From a bacterium (lineage in GTDB: Bacteria > Pseudomonadota > Alphaproteobacteria > Micavibrionales > UBA2020), in the NCBI GenBank assembly GCA_029945425.1, contig JAQSDV010000002.1, positions 582,567-646,566 on the forward strand: a DNA stretch of 64,000 nucleotides, written 5' to 3'. The first letter of the stretch is position 1, and every line of letters starts with the position of its first letter. The notes beneath the pieces are model-generated. The model worked only from the letters and a program-made list of their open reading frames with translations, was not told the DNA's origin and ran no database searches. Positions 34,572 through 43,602 of the stretch are shown here, piece after piece. Position numbers and translations under genes: made by a program.

Positions 34572-35495
34572 TTAGCCGGCCGCCATTTTGGCGACTTCTT
34601 CAGCGAAATCGTCGACTTTTTTCTCGACGCCTTCACCCAGTTCAAAGCGCACATAGCCGGCGAGCTTCACGGGTGCGCCAGCATCTTTTTCCGCGTTCTG
34701 AAGAACAGCGGAGATTTTGGTCGCGCCGTCGATGATGAAGGTTTGCTCCATCAGGATGACTTGTTCGTAGTATTTGCGCATGGAACCATCGACCATTTTC
34801 TCGATGATGTCAGCAGGCTTGCCGCTCTTGGAAGCTTTGTCGGCGTGGATGGCGCGTTCGCGTGCGACCATGTCCTTGTCGAGTGCTTCGGTGGTCAGCG
34901 CTTCGGGGCGGGATGCCGCGATGTGCATCGCCAGCTGGCGGCCGAGGGCTGCCAGTTTCTCCGCGTTGCCGGTCGATTCAAGCGCGACGAGAACGCCGAT
35001 CTTGCCGCGGCCGGGGATGACCTGGTTGTGCACATAGCTTGCGACGACGCCCGAGTTAACGGACAGCGCCTGCATGCGGCGCAGGTTCATGTTTTCGCCG
35101 ATGCTGGCAACGAGTTCGGTGACGGTCAGCTCAACCGTCTTGTCGCCGAGCTTCGCCGATTTCAGCGCATCGAGGCTTTGGATCTTGTTCTTCACCGCGA
35201 GATCGGTCACGTCGTTGAGCAGTTTCTGGAACTGGTCGTTACGCGCGACGAAGTCGGTTTCCGCGTTGAGCTCGATCGCAACGGCGAAGGTGCCGGCGGT
35301 CGCAACGGAAACGAGGCCTTCGGATGCCGCGCGGCCGGATTTCTTGGCGGCGGAAGCGAGGCCTTTTTTGCGCAGGAAGTCCATGGCGGCTTCGACGTCG
35401 CCCTTGGTTTCAACAAGCGCCTTTTTGCAGTCCATCATGCCGGCGCCGCTTTTTTCGCGGAGTTCCTGCACGAGCTTTGCTGTGATTTCGGTCAT
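34572..35495 (-). CDS. tsf: Translation elongation factor Ts
   Basis: Guanine-nucleotide exchange factor for EF-Tu. The N-terminal UBA-like domain and signature KSGAGMMDCKKAL are followed by the core TDFVARNDQFQKL and the second signature-like MHIAASRPEAL. 307 residues, as usual in Alphaproteobacteria. It follows rpsB in the normal order, with a 108-base gap holding a hairpin. Confidence 0.97.
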   Translation of the reverse strand: MTEITAKLVQELREKSGAGMMDCKKALVETKGDVEAAMDFLRKKGLASAAKKSGRAASEGLVSVATAGTFAVAIELNAETDFVARNDQFQKLLNDVTDLAVKNKIQSLDALKSAKLGDKTVELTVTELVASIGENMNLRRMQALSVNSGVVASYVHNQVIPGRGKIGVLVALESTGNAEKLAALGRQLAMHIAASRPEALTTEALDKDMVARERAIHADKASKSGKPADIIEKMVDGSMRKYYEQVILMEQTFIIDGATKISAVLQNAEKDAGAPVKLAGYVRFELGEGVEKKVDDFAEEVAKMAAG

Positions 35496-35556
35496 TCAAA
35501 TTCCCCTTAACGGATTTTGGTAGCGGAGGTTTTATTCTTTAGAGGTTTCTTCCCGC

Positions 35557-35588
35557 CCTTCCCCGCAAGGCCTAGCCTGCGGGGAAGG
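35557..35588. repeat. GC-rich palindrome between rpsB and tsf
   Basis: CCTTCCCCGCA at 35557-35567 pairs perfectly with TGCGGGGAAGG at 35578-35588, loop of 10 bases. On the transcribed strand it lacks a T-run. It may act as an mRNA stabiliser or partial attenuator between rpsB and tsf, or be a small repeat family; only the structure is certain. Confidence 0.75.
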
Positions 35589-35603
35589 AGGAAGAAATCA
35601 TCA

Positions 35604-36398
35604 TTAGCCGGCTGCGGCTGCTTTCACTTCGGACACGTCGTTCGAGCCGAGGTCTTCCTGCAGCGGGTTTGCGGAAGCGCCGGTATCGACGCCCGACGCG
35701 GTCACTTCTGCCTGCAGACCGTCAAGGACGGCTTCGGCGAAGAGGTCGCAATACAGGTTGATGGCGCGGGTTGCGTCATCGTTGCCGGGGATCAGGAAAT
35801 CCACGTTGTCGGGATCGCAGTTGGTGTCGACCACGCCGAACACGGGAATGCCGAGGCGTTTTGCTTCGGTGATCGCGTTGGCTTCTTTCATGACGTCGAT
35901 GACAATCATCGCGTCGGGCAGGCCGCCCATGTCTTTAATGCCGCCCAGTGCCTTTTCCAGCTTCTCTTTCTCGCGCGAGAGATTGAGCTGCTCTTTCTTG
36001 GTCATGCCGTGCTTCACTTCCGGGTTTTCCAGCATCTCGGTGACCGTGCGCAGGCGCTTGATCGAGCCGGAGATGGTGTTCCAGTTGGTGAGCATGCCGC
36101 CGAGCCAGCGGTAGTTCACGTAGTACTGGCCGCAACGTTTTGCGGTGTCAGCGATTTTGTCAGCTGCCTGACGCTTCGTGCCGACGAACAGGACGCGGCC
36201 GCGGTTCGCAACGATGTCGCGCACGCTTTTCAGGGCGGTGTGCAGCATGGGGACGGTCAGTTCGAGGTTGATGATGTGAACCTTGTTACGATCGCCGTAA
36301 ATGTACGGCTTCATCTTGGGGTTCCAGCGGCGGGTGTTGTGGCCAAAGTGAACGCCTGCTTCGAGGAGCTGGCGCATAGTGAAAGTGGGCATCGTCAT
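35604..36398 (-). CDS. rpsB: 30S ribosomal protein S2
   Basis: The 264-residue chain matches S2 throughout: [22 protein letters not shown], then [24 protein letters not shown] and [15 protein letters not shown]. The C-terminal 30 residues are an Ala/Ser/Glu-rich tail. It heads the large minus-strand cluster, and its structured leader is the most likely control point. Confidence 0.98.
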   Translation of the reverse strand: MTMPTFTMRQLLEAGVHFGHNTRRWNPKMKPYIYGDRNKVHIINLELTVPMLHTALKSVRDIVANRGRVLFVGTKRQAADKIADTAKRCGQYYVNYRWLGGMLTNWNTISGSIKRLRTVTEMLENPEVKHGMTKKEQLNLSREKEKLEKALGGIKDMGGLPDAMIVIDVMKEANAITEAKRLGIPVFGVVDTNCDPDNVDFLIPGNDDATRAINLYCDLFAEAVLDGLQAEVTASGVDTGASANPLQEDLGSNDVSEVKAAAAG

Positions 36399-36520
36399 TG
36401 GGTTTTATCCTTTCCCGGTTATGCCTCTGCGGATGCAAGTCCCTGTTGGGGACACCGAAGCGGTTGCACTAGGCAACCTCAAAGATCCGCATGTGATTTT
36501 TAGCTAAATGCCAGGACCAT
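36399..36520 (-). promoter_or_regulatory. Structured leader of rpsB
   Basis: The 5' untranslated stretch of rpsB can fold: TGCGGAT at 36428-36434 pairs with ATCCGCA at 36485-36491, enclosing a perfect hairpin GGTTGC/GCAACC (36462-36467 with 36473-36478). Ribosomal protein S2 is known in other bacteria to repress its own operon by binding the leader; whether this fold does so is inference. A weak promoter candidate on the minus strand lies further up (TTGCAA, 17 bases, TAAAAA, about 36545-36575). Confidence 0.5.
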
Positions 36521-36633
36521 CCCGGCATCTTCTCAAGTAGTCGCGTTTTTACAGGCATTTCAATGCTATTGCAAGCAAAACGTGGATGATTTCAGGGGCT
36601 TTTACCAGCCCCTTTACATACCTCGTCATGGTG

Positions 36634-36680
36634 TTGAAAATGCGCCATATCCAGATAGGTCTAAAGACACGCATTTTCAA
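36634..36680. repeat. 11-base inverted repeat in the rpsB-upstream gap
   Basis: TTGAAAATGCG at 36634-36644 and its exact complement at 36670-36680 enclose 25 bases. A shorter repeat, AGGGGCT/AGCCCCT, lies at 36594-36613. The 392-base gap 36399-36790 otherwise holds the rpsB leader and an AT-rich region before the next gene; no coding signal is seen. The function could be an operator, a small RNA or a transcription-end signal. Confidence 0.5.
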
Positions 36681-36790
36681 TATGTTAAAAGAATAAAGGC
36701 GTTTTTCTGAAAAAGCTGGAATTTAGCTTTAAAATCAAAAAATCAGGCGCGAAGCCGGAAGTCAGGCTAGAATACGGTCAGGAGAACCGG

Positions 36791-37258
36791 ATGTTCATAC
36801 AGGCGATCAAAGACAAATACGCCAAGATGAAGGATACCAGCGGCCTCACCGATGCCCAGCTGGATAACCGCGTCAAATGGGCAAAACGTGGTGCTTTGGT
36901 GGCTGCCGCCTTCTGCGTCGGCGCGATTGGCGTCGCTGTGACGGGTGGTGCAGTAGGTATACTGGCGGCAGGTGCCACGGCCAAGCTGGGCCTTTCGGCA
37001 TCCTTTATGGCCGCCTCCTCCGCCGTGAAATCATTCATCAGCAACCGCATCTGCAATGGCTTGCAAAAACACTACCGGAAAGAACAGATCAAGCGCGGCG
37101 ACCGCCCCTTGAACGCGACATCTGCGGAAAAGGCAAAGCCCGCGATATTCGGGAAGCGCGGCGTTCTTGGCAATGCATTCAGTAACGGATTAAAATCGGC
37201 GAAAAACGCCCTGCGCCCGACACCGCCGGTATCAGGATTTTCTGCTCCAAAGGCTTGA
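36791..37258 (+). CDS. Small hydrophobic-segment protein of unknown function
   Basis: A 155-residue protein with a charged N-terminus (QAIKDKYAKMKDTSGLTDAQ), one long or two short hydrophobic Gly/Ala-rich segments (residues about 33-75) and a basic C-terminal half. No family is recognised. AGGAGA at 36780-36785 gives a good start. Its last 27 bases overlap tail to tail with the neighbouring minus-strand gene, which is unusual. It may belong with the two paralogues next to it as an accessory island, but this rests only on position. Confidence 0.65.
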   Translation: MFIQAIKDKYAKMKDTSGLTDAQLDNRVKWAKRGALVAAAFCVGAIGVAVTGGAVGILAAGATAKLGLSASFMAASSAVKSFISNRICNGLQKHYRKEQIKRGDRPLNATSAEKAKPAIFGKRGVLGNAFSNGLKSAKNALRPTPPVSGFSAPKA

Positions 37259-38191
37259 TGTTGACATGGCTGTTTTTTTCGCCGTGCGCTGAAGTCTGTC
37301 GAGTAACTCGGGAAATTTCTCTTTCTCTGTATCCAGCCCCTTCATCAAATGAACGGCTTCCCCTTCGGTGAGGGAGTAAACGCTGTTGCCATGCAGCCGC
37401 AGCGCGTCATCAAACTGCTGCAGCGCGTCCTGTGGAGATATCACTTTTCTCTCGCGTCTTGCAGAGCGCGAAAAGGCTATCGCCAGTTCGGATAACCTGC
37501 CTGTGTTGCGCGTGACATCGTTGAATTCGGGGCTGAGTGCCGCGTTGGCGTTGTCATTCGCGCTAATACGTTTTTGCACGATGTCGATGTGGCGGTCGCC
37601 CTGCGCCATCAGCACGTCGCCGCCGTTATGGTGGATGTAACTCATCATGTTGATGATCGTCGTGCCCTGCTCGATCGTATTATCGACGATGACGAAAAAT
37701 TCACGTCCGCGGTCTTTATCCGCGAAATAAAACGGGTCTTTTTGCCCCTTCAGGAAAATATCGAATTCCTGTTTGCAGGTAAGCGAATAAAAGCTGCTCT
37801 GGTTTTCCGAACGCCCGAGACGGATACGCTCGACCAAGGCCTCCGCCACGACCCAATCGATATGGGGCGCGACTTTGCGCATACGGTCTTTGAATGCATA
37901 TGCGCGTATCTCTGCACGATTTTCATGGCCGGGGTACAGGCCGGGATGCTTGTGCGGATAGGCAATGTTGATGCGCGTCGTTTCCCCGATCGTTGTGCCG
38001 CGCTTTTCCAGCTCGCGCGTAATCACCTGCAACGCTTCATCGGCGCTGTAAGGCGATATGGCTTGCGGGAAACCGGTGGGTATTTCCATGCGCGTATCAG
38101 GATTAGTGTGCCCACCTGCCACATGCGGCGGGTATTGCAGTTTCGCGAAAACCTGCTGCAGCGCGTGTATTTTCTTGATATGGCGGCTCAT
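37232..38191 (-). CDS. Unrecognised protein with phosphoribosyltransferase-like loop, copy 1
   Basis: A 319-residue soluble protein, clearly a paralogue of the next gene. Shared blocks: RINIAYPHKHPG..YPGH (residues about 75-95), RLGRSENQSSFYSLTCKQEF (about 130-152), FFVIVDNTIEQGTT followed by a helix ending HHNGG (about 165-195), and EFNDVTRNTGR...AFSRSARR (about 222-245). The third block looks like the PRPP-binding loop of type I phosphoribosyltransferases (hydrophobic strand, Asp, five residues, Gly-Thr-Thr, helix, Gly), but the usual second acidic residue is Asn and the TTG is EQG. A divergent or inactive phosphoribosyltransferase fold is the best guess; the name is an inference. It overlaps its partner by four bases. 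Confidence 0.7.
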   Translation of the reverse strand: MSRHIKKIHALQQVFAKLQYPPHVAGGHTNPDTRMEIPTGFPQAISPYSADEALQVITRELEKRGTTIGETTRINIAYPHKHPGLYPGHENRAEIRAYAFKDRMRKVAPHIDWVVAEALVERIRLGRSENQSSFYSLTCKQEFDIFLKGQKDPFYFADKDRGREFFVIVDNTIEQGTTIINMMSYIHHNGGDVLMAQGDRHIDIVQKRISANDNANAALSPEFNDVTRNTGRLSELAIAFSRSARRERKVISPQDALQQFDDALRLHGNSVYSLTEGEAVHLMKGLDTEKEKFPELLDRLQRTAKKTAMSTSSLWSRKS

Positions 38192-39204
38192 GGTGTTACC
38201 GCCTGCAAGGCTGGCTTGGGCGTACTTTTCTTCTCGACGCCTGCCACTTCATCGAGCGAGCGCAAAACCTGCAGGAAGGGTACGGATTTTTCATCGCTGC
38301 CCTTGACCGTCTGGATCATGCGTGACGCTTCGCCATCCGTCATGGCGAATACGCTGTTGCCGACCTTGTTGAGTTTTTCCTCGAACATGTCGATCGCCTG
38401 TTGCGGGCTGATATCCTTGCCGTCGCGCAAAGCAGAGGCGGAAAAGGCGAGCGCCATTTCGGCAACGCGGCCTGTGTTGCGCGCAACATCATTGAATTCA
38501 GCGCGCAATCCTGCGCGTTCCGCATTATTGTCGAAAATCGATGTATTCTTTTGCTGCAACGTGTTGGATTTCTGGTCGGATACCGCCGCGCCCAGAACCG
38601 CGCCACCATTCGCCTCGATAAAGTTCAGGAGGTTCGCCATAGTCGTGCCCTGTTCGAAACCTGAATCGATCATGATGAAAAATTCTTTTTTGTCGTTGCC
38701 CGGCTGGCCGAAACGGAACGACGCGCCCTGTTGGGTTGCATTGTCGTAAACGACGTATTCCTGCTTCGCCGTCAGCGCATGGACGCTGGTCTGGTTGCCG
38801 GTACGACCGAGTTTGTGCAGCTCGTTCAGCGCATTCGCAAAGACCCATTCAACCTCGGGCTTGGCGCGTTGCAACATGTGCCAGACTTTCATCGCCTCGA
38901 ATTCGGCAGTGTTGTCATGACCGGGGAATTTCAGCGGATGCTTACGGGGATAAACGATATTGATGCGCCCCGCTTCCGATAGCGTGGTGCCGTGCTTGTC
39001 ACCCAATTCCTTTTCGATCATTTGCAGCAAAGTGAATTGGTTATCGGTGTCGATCACGGGCGGAAACAATGCGGGGATTTCGACGCGGGTGGCAGGATTG
39101 GTCAGGCTTGCCGACGTCACGCGCAATGCGTCATCCGTCGGCACTGGCTTCTCGTCCGGAGCAATTGCGTTGATAACGCCATTCAATATGCGTGAAAAAA
39201 ACAT
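38188..39204 (-). CDS. Unrecognised protein with phosphoribosyltransferase-like loop, copy 2
   Basis: A 338-residue paralogue, upstream of copy 1 and overlapping it by ATGA. Blocks in the same order: RINIVYPRKHPL..FPGH, KLGRTGNQTSVHALTAKQEY, FFIMIDSGFEQGTT then a helix ending EANGG, and EFNDVARNTGR...AFSASALR, then ISPQQA and GNSVFAMTDGEA. The PRPP-loop-like Asp is followed by Ser instead of an acid. An N-terminal hydrophobic stretch is short and not a clear signal. A good promoter lies upstream. Two diverged copies kept in one operon suggest a hetero-oligomer. No function can be assigned from known families. Confidence 0.7.
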   Translation of the reverse strand: MFFSRILNGVINAIAPDEKPVPTDDALRVTSASLTNPATRVEIPALFPPVIDTDNQFTLLQMIEKELGDKHGTTLSEAGRINIVYPRKHPLKFPGHDNTAEFEAMKVWHMLQRAKPEVEWVFANALNELHKLGRTGNQTSVHALTAKQEYVVYDNATQQGASFRFGQPGNDKKEFFIMIDSGFEQGTTMANLLNFIEANGGAVLGAAVSDQKSNTLQQKNTSIFDNNAERAGLRAEFNDVARNTGRVAEMALAFSASALRDGKDISPQQAIDMFEEKLNKVGNSVFAMTDGEASRMIQTVKGSDEKSVPFLQVLRSLDEVAGVEKKSTPKPALQAVTP

Positions 39205-39233
39205 CTAAAACTTCACTTCCCCAACCGAGTTCA

Positions 39234-39261
39234 ATTCTACTCTTAAATTATGGAAAGTCAA
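39234..39261 (-). promoter_or_regulatory. Putative sigma-70 promoter of the paralogue pair
   Basis: On the minus strand TTGACT (39256-39261) and TAGAAT (39234-39239) are 16 bases apart, in an AT-rich gap of about 100 bases. GGGGAAG follows before the ATG at 39204. The boxes are close to consensus, so the pair appears to have its own promoter. Confidence 0.6.
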
Positions 39262-39308
39262 GGCAATAAATGACAATTAACTATATGAAATAACTCATCA
39301 ATTAGGCG

Positions 39309-42300
39309 TTAGAGTTCACGAACATCTGAAACGCCATTAATCGTGCGCAATTGGCGGGGGACTTCATCGCGGATATTCCAGCCACCCGGTACTTCCAAAG
39401 TCGCCTCGCGGCCCTGCCCCGCATCCATGATCAGATGGACTTTCACTTTGCCCTGCCCCGCCTGAGACAGCACACCCTTGATAGCAGCAAGGGCGGCGGG
39501 CTTGTCGACCTGAATGTGAACTTGCGAGGTCACGTTCTGCACGGCGGTCGTCAGCGGTTCGATCGTCTGGGCAAGGTAACGCAACTCGTCTGAATCTGGT
39601 TTTTTATCGACATCGACGGATAGCAGGATCGGCGTGCCTGCCTCCAGCAATTCGCGGCTGGCGTTCAGCGTGTCGGAAAACACCATCATCTCGAACACGC
39701 CATAAGGGTCGGATACCGACACGAAGGCGAAGCGGTTCCCCTTTTGCGAGGTGCGTTCCTGCTTGCGCACGACGATGCCCGCCATGCGCAGCCGGTTGCT
39801 GGGGCTTTTGTTGAGTTCTTCCTGTACGCGCACGGTCGGCACGACGCGCAGCCGTTCCAGCTGCGTCGTCATGTTGTCGAGCGGATGAGCGGAGAGGTAG
39901 AAACCGACCGCATCGAATTCATGACGCAGTTTTTCCAGCGGCTCCCACTTGTCGGCCTTCGCCAGCGGCGGTTCGGGCAATTCGTTGCCCGCGCCACCGA
40001 ATAGGCTCACCTGACCGCTGGCCTTTTCCTCGACATGCGCTTGTGCGTAACGCAGCAGTGTTTCACAAGATCCGAGCATTTCAGCGCGGTTTTCATGCAG
40101 CGTTTCGAACGCGCCGGAAGCAGCCAAGGATTCCATCTGGCGCTTGTTAATAACTTTGGCATCAAGGCGGCGGGCGAAATCATAGACGTTTTTGAATTCG
40201 CCGTTCTGTTCGCGCTCGGCCACCACACGCTTCATCGCCTCCTCGCCCACGCCTTTCAGCGCGGCAAGTGCGTAGCGGATGGCTTTCTTGCCATTCGGCA
40301 GCAGTTCCACCGCGAAGCGCGGCAGCGATTTGTTCACGTCGGGCGGCAGCAGGGTGATCTTCATCCGGTTGAGTTCCTGCCGCGTCACTGCAAGTTTATC
40401 AGTCACGCTCATATCCTGCGTCATGGTGGCCGCCATGAATTCGACGGGGTAATGCGCCTTTAGATAGGCGGTCTGGAACGCAATATGGGCGTAGACGGCT
40501 GAGTGCGCCTTGTTAAATCCGTAATCCGCGAATTTGGCGATCTGGTCGAAAATGCTGCTCGCCATTTCATGCGGGATTTTATTGTGCTTCTCGCAGCCCT
40601 CGACGAAGATCGCGCGCTGCGCGTCCATCTCCGCCTTGATCTTTTTACCCATCGCGCGGCGCAGCAAATCGGCGCCGCCCAGCGAATAGCCCGCCAGTAC
40701 CTGACCCGCCGCCATGACCTGTTCCTGATAGATCATGACGCCGTAGGTATCTTTCAGCACCGGCTCCAGCAGCGGGTGCATATACTCGATTTCTTCCTTG
40801 CCCGACAGGTTGGCGATGTATTTCGGGATGTTCTCCATCGGGCCTGGGCGGAACAGCGCCACGATAGCGATGATTTCGTCAAAGTTTTTGACGTTCATCT
40901 GCTTGCAAAGGTCGCGCATACCCGCGCTCTCGAGCTGGAACACGGCGGAACAGTCGCCCTTGGCCAGAATTTTGTATGTGTCCTTGTCGTCCAGCGGGAA
41001 TTTCAGCGGGTCGAGTTCCACATTGCTGGTTTCACGGATCAGACGGATTGCATCCTTGATGACAGTAAGCGTTTTCAGGCCGAGGAAGTCGAACTTGACC
41101 AAGCCCGCTTTTTCCACGTCCTTCATGTTGAACTGTGTCGCCGCGATATCCGCCCCGGGATCGCGGTACAGCGGCACGATTTCGTCGAGGCGTTTGTCCC
41201 CGATCACAACACCCGCCGCGTGGGTCGAGGCATGGCGGTACAACCCCTCCAGCTTCAGCGCGACGTCAATCAGTTTGCGCACCTGATCGTCCGTATCGCG
41301 CGCTTCGCGCAGCAGCGGTTCGGATTCAAGGGCTTCTTCGAGGCTAATCGGATTGGCAGGGTTTTGCGGCACAAGTTTCGCGATTTTATCGACCTGACCA
41401 TAGGTCATTTGCAATACGCGGCCCACATCGCGCACAACCGCGCGCGCCTGCAGCTTACCGAATGTAATGATCTGCGCCACGCAGTCGCGGCCATATTTGT
41501 CGCGCACATAGTTGATGACTTCGTCGCGGCGTTCCTGACAAAAATCGACGTCGAAGTCGGGCATTGATACGCGTTCGGGGTTCAGGAAACGCTCGAACAG
41601 CAGGTTCATCTCGATGGGATCCAAGTCGGTGATCTTGGTCGCCCAGGCGACGACCGAACCCGCACCCGATCCGCGCCCCGGTCCCACCGGAATGTCGTTA
41701 TTTTTTGCCCAGATAATGAAGTCGGAGACGATCAGAAAGTAACCCGCAAAGCCCATTTTAATCAGGACGTCGAGTTCGTAGTTCATGCGCTCGATATACT
41801 GCTTGCGCACTTCTTCGCGCTTCGCATCGTCCCAGCCTTCGCGGAACACGTAATTGTTCAAACGCCAGTTTAGTCCGTCAGCCGTCAGTTCGCGCAGTTC
41901 CTGTTCTTCCGTCCTGCCGCCGGATGTTGCGAAACGCGGCAGCATCGGTTTCACTTCCTTCAGCATGAAGGCGCAGCGTTTGGCGATGGCTACCGTATTC
42001 TCCACCGCCTCGGGGATATCCTTGAACAGTTCCACCATCTGGTCGGCGGATTTGTAGTAATGCTCCGGCGTGACCTTGCGGCGGTTCACGTCCTGCACAT
42101 AGGCGCTTTCGGCGATGCACATCAGCGCGTCATGCGCCTCGTACATATCGGGGTCGCTGAAGAAGCAGTTGTTTGTCGCCACGAACGGGATGTTATGCTT
42201 GTACGCGAAATCAAGCAGCGCATCCTCGATCCCCACTTCATCGACCGTGCCGTGGCGCTCCAGCTCGATGTAAAGGCGGTCGCCGAATGTCGCATTCAGG

Positions 42301-42800
42301 CGCAGCAGGATTTTCTCGGCTTCACCCGCGCGGCTCTCCAGCAGCATGCGGCCGATGCAGCCCTTGACGCCACCCGTGAGGCAGATGATACCCTCGGCGT
42401 GGCTTTCCAGATCTTCCCAGGTGATCGCGGGTTTTTCGGTATGGGCGAGCGGGATAAGGAAGCTGTTACTGGTCAGCTTCATCAGGTTCATGTAGCCCGT
42501 TTCGTTCATCGCCAGCAAAACCAGCTGGTCGGGCATTTCGGATTTCTTGTTTTTCTGGTCTGTCTGGTCGGGGCGTTCCACCCACATCTGGATGCCGACG
42601 ATGGGCTGGATGCCCTCTTTCGCCGCCGCGACCGAGAATTCGAGTGCGCCGAACAGGTTGCCGGTATCCGTCACGGCAACGGCAGGCATCCCCAGCCGCT
42701 TGGTCAGCGGCACGAGGTCCTTGAGCTTGATCGCGCCTTCGGCCAGCGAATAGGCCGAATGCACCCGCAGGTGGATGAACTGGGCTTTGTTTTCGGTCAT
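39309..42800 (-). CDS. dnaE: DNA polymerase III subunit alpha
   Basis: The replicative polymerase of the chromosome, 1163 residues. The PHP domain starts at once (HLRVHSAYSLAEGAI), the palm has the catalytic acids in MPDFDVDFCQERRDEVI near residue 410, followed by the KFDFLGLKTLTV region, the HhH-type helix-hairpin-helix and an OB-fold near 1000-1080. It is the DnaE1 type. The gene closes the nuo-lol cluster in the usual alphaproteobacterial order. No terminator is seen in the AT-rich stretch after its stop. Confidence 0.98.
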   Translation of the reverse strand: MTENKAQFIHLRVHSAYSLAEGAIKLKDLVPLTKRLGMPAVAVTDTGNLFGALEFSVAAAKEGIQPIVGIQMWVERPDQTDQKNKKSEMPDQLVLLAMNETGYMNLMKLTSNSFLIPLAHTEKPAITWEDLESHAEGIICLTGGVKGCIGRMLLESRAGEAEKILLRLNATFGDRLYIELERHGTVDEVGIEDALLDFAYKHNIPFVATNNCFFSDPDMYEAHDALMCIAESAYVQDVNRRKVTPEHYYKSADQMVELFKDIPEAVENTVAIAKRCAFMLKEVKPMLPRFATSGGRTEEQELRELTADGLNWRLNNYVFREGWDDAKREEVRKQYIERMNYELDVLIKMGFAGYFLIVSDFIIWAKNNDIPVGPGRGSGAGSVVAWATKITDLDPIEMNLLFERFLNPERVSMPDFDVDFCQERRDEVINYVRDKYGRDCVAQIITFGKLQARAVVRDVGRVLQMTYGQVDKIAKLVPQNPANPISLEEALESEPLLREARDTDDQVRKLIDVALKLEGLYRHASTHAAGVVIGDKRLDEIVPLYRDPGADIAATQFNMKDVEKAGLVKFDFLGLKTLTVIKDAIRLIRETSNVELDPLKFPLDDKDTYKILAKGDCSAVFQLESAGMRDLCKQMNVKNFDEIIAIVALFRPGPMENIPKYIANLSGKEEIEYMHPLLEPVLKDTYGVMIYQEQVMAAGQVLAGYSLGGADLLRRAMGKKIKAEMDAQRAIFVEGCEKHNKIPHEMASSIFDQIAKFADYGFNKAHSAVYAHIAFQTAYLKAHYPVEFMAATMTQDMSVTDKLAVTRQELNRMKITLLPPDVNKSLPRFAVELLPNGKKAIRYALAALKGVGEEAMKRVVAEREQNGEFKNVYDFARRLDAKVINKRQMESLAASGAFETLHENRAEMLGSCETLLRYAQAHVEEKASGQVSLFGGAGNELPEPPLAKADKWEPLEKLRHEFDAVGFYLSAHPLDNMTTQLERLRVVPTVRVQEELNKSPSNRLRMAGIVVRKQERTSQKGNRFAFVSVSDPYGVFEMMVFSDTLNASRELLEAGTPILLSVDVDKKPDSDELRYLAQTIEPLTTAVQNVTSQVHIQVDKPAALAAIKGVLSQAGQGKVKVHLIMDAGQGREATLEVPGGWNIRDEVPRQLRTINGVSDVREL

Positions 42801-42875
42801 TTTCTGTACTTCTAGCCCCTAGATTTGCACCGAAAACCGTTGAATTTCAATCATATTTTCGGGAAATTCCTTTAC

Positions 42876-42905
42876 TTGACATAACACGAGATTCTATCCT
42901 ACACT
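42876..42905 (+). promoter_or_regulatory. Strong sigma-70-like promoter of the unknown pair
   Basis: A perfect TTGACA at 42876-42881 and TACACT at 42900-42905, 18 bases apart, lie 53 bases before the ATG at 42959. It drives the plus-strand pair away from dnaE, whose start is only 75 bases to the left. Confidence 0.7.
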
Positions 42906-42958
42906 CAGCCCAATTCACCAAGATAGATCCTTCGAGCAAAATCATAAGGTTGGGCGAC

Positions 42959-43597
42959 ATGGCAGACGACGGAATCACAAACGAAGCTCCCGCAACGGAC
43001 GACACAGTGCTGAAAGACAGCACGACCGCCAGCCTGTCCCGCACCTTCCGGGCGCTCTCCGCAGATGCCCGCACGGGCCTTGCGGCGTTCCGCCCGACAC
43101 TCGCGAAGCTCAACGAATTCGTCTCGAAATTCCAGTCGGTCGGCATGGATCAGGTCGGCATTGAACTCGCCAGCTTTGATACGCTGCGCGACTATAAACT
43201 GATGAACCGCCCAGGTTCCGACAACCATTCGCTCTATGCTGTCCTCAGCATCTATGACGCACGCTTCCTTGTCTGGGTGCAGGAAGACAACAAGATCATG
43301 ACCTATACCGAAAACCTGAACAAGCCGCAGGCGAACATCCAGTTCCTCGATAGCGACGAATTTTGGTACAAGACCGAACGCTCCAGCGGCGGAACGCTGA
43401 AGATCAACCGCGAAGAACCCAAATTCAACCAGTACGACCTGTCGGTAGAAGAAGACGCCGTAAAATTCATGTCGGCCATCGCGGAAACGACGGCGGCACT
43501 GGCAGCGAATGACAGCTTGCGCGAATTCGACGTTCCGCAGGCGGGCACGAACAACCGCTCGATCCTGAAAATCGCCTCGCCCCTCAAACCGAAATAA
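42959..43597 (+). CDS. Hypothetical protein, first of an unknown two-gene module
   Basis: A 212-residue soluble protein without signal peptide or membrane segment. Residues about 1-60 are Ala/Thr-rich and helical; residues about 65-175 are a mixed domain (SLYAVLSIYDARFLVWVQEDN, then LDSDEFWYKTERSSGGTLKI); the end is helical. No motif of a known family was found. ATG at 42959 has AAGG upstream and is preferred over a TTG at 42950. It has its own promoter and is followed after five bases by the second gene. It stands on the opposite strand from the conserved lolD and dnaE genes, so it looks like an insertion in a core gene order. Confidence 0.65.
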   Translation: MADDGITNEAPATDDTVLKDSTTASLSRTFRALSADARTGLAAFRPTLAKLNEFVSKFQSVGMDQVGIELASFDTLRDYKLMNRPGSDNHSLYAVLSIYDARFLVWVQEDNKIMTYTENLNKPQANIQFLDSDEFWYKTERSSGGTLKINREEPKFNQYDLSVEEDAVKFMSAIAETTAALAANDSLREFDVPQAGTNNRSILKIASPLKPK

Positions 43598-43602
43598 TCC
43601 CC

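Noticed and set aside
35517..36503. Plus-strand open frame of 328 codons over rpsB
   Set aside because: It is the reverse of rpsB and its leader; composition is typical of an antisense shadow and there is no start signal.
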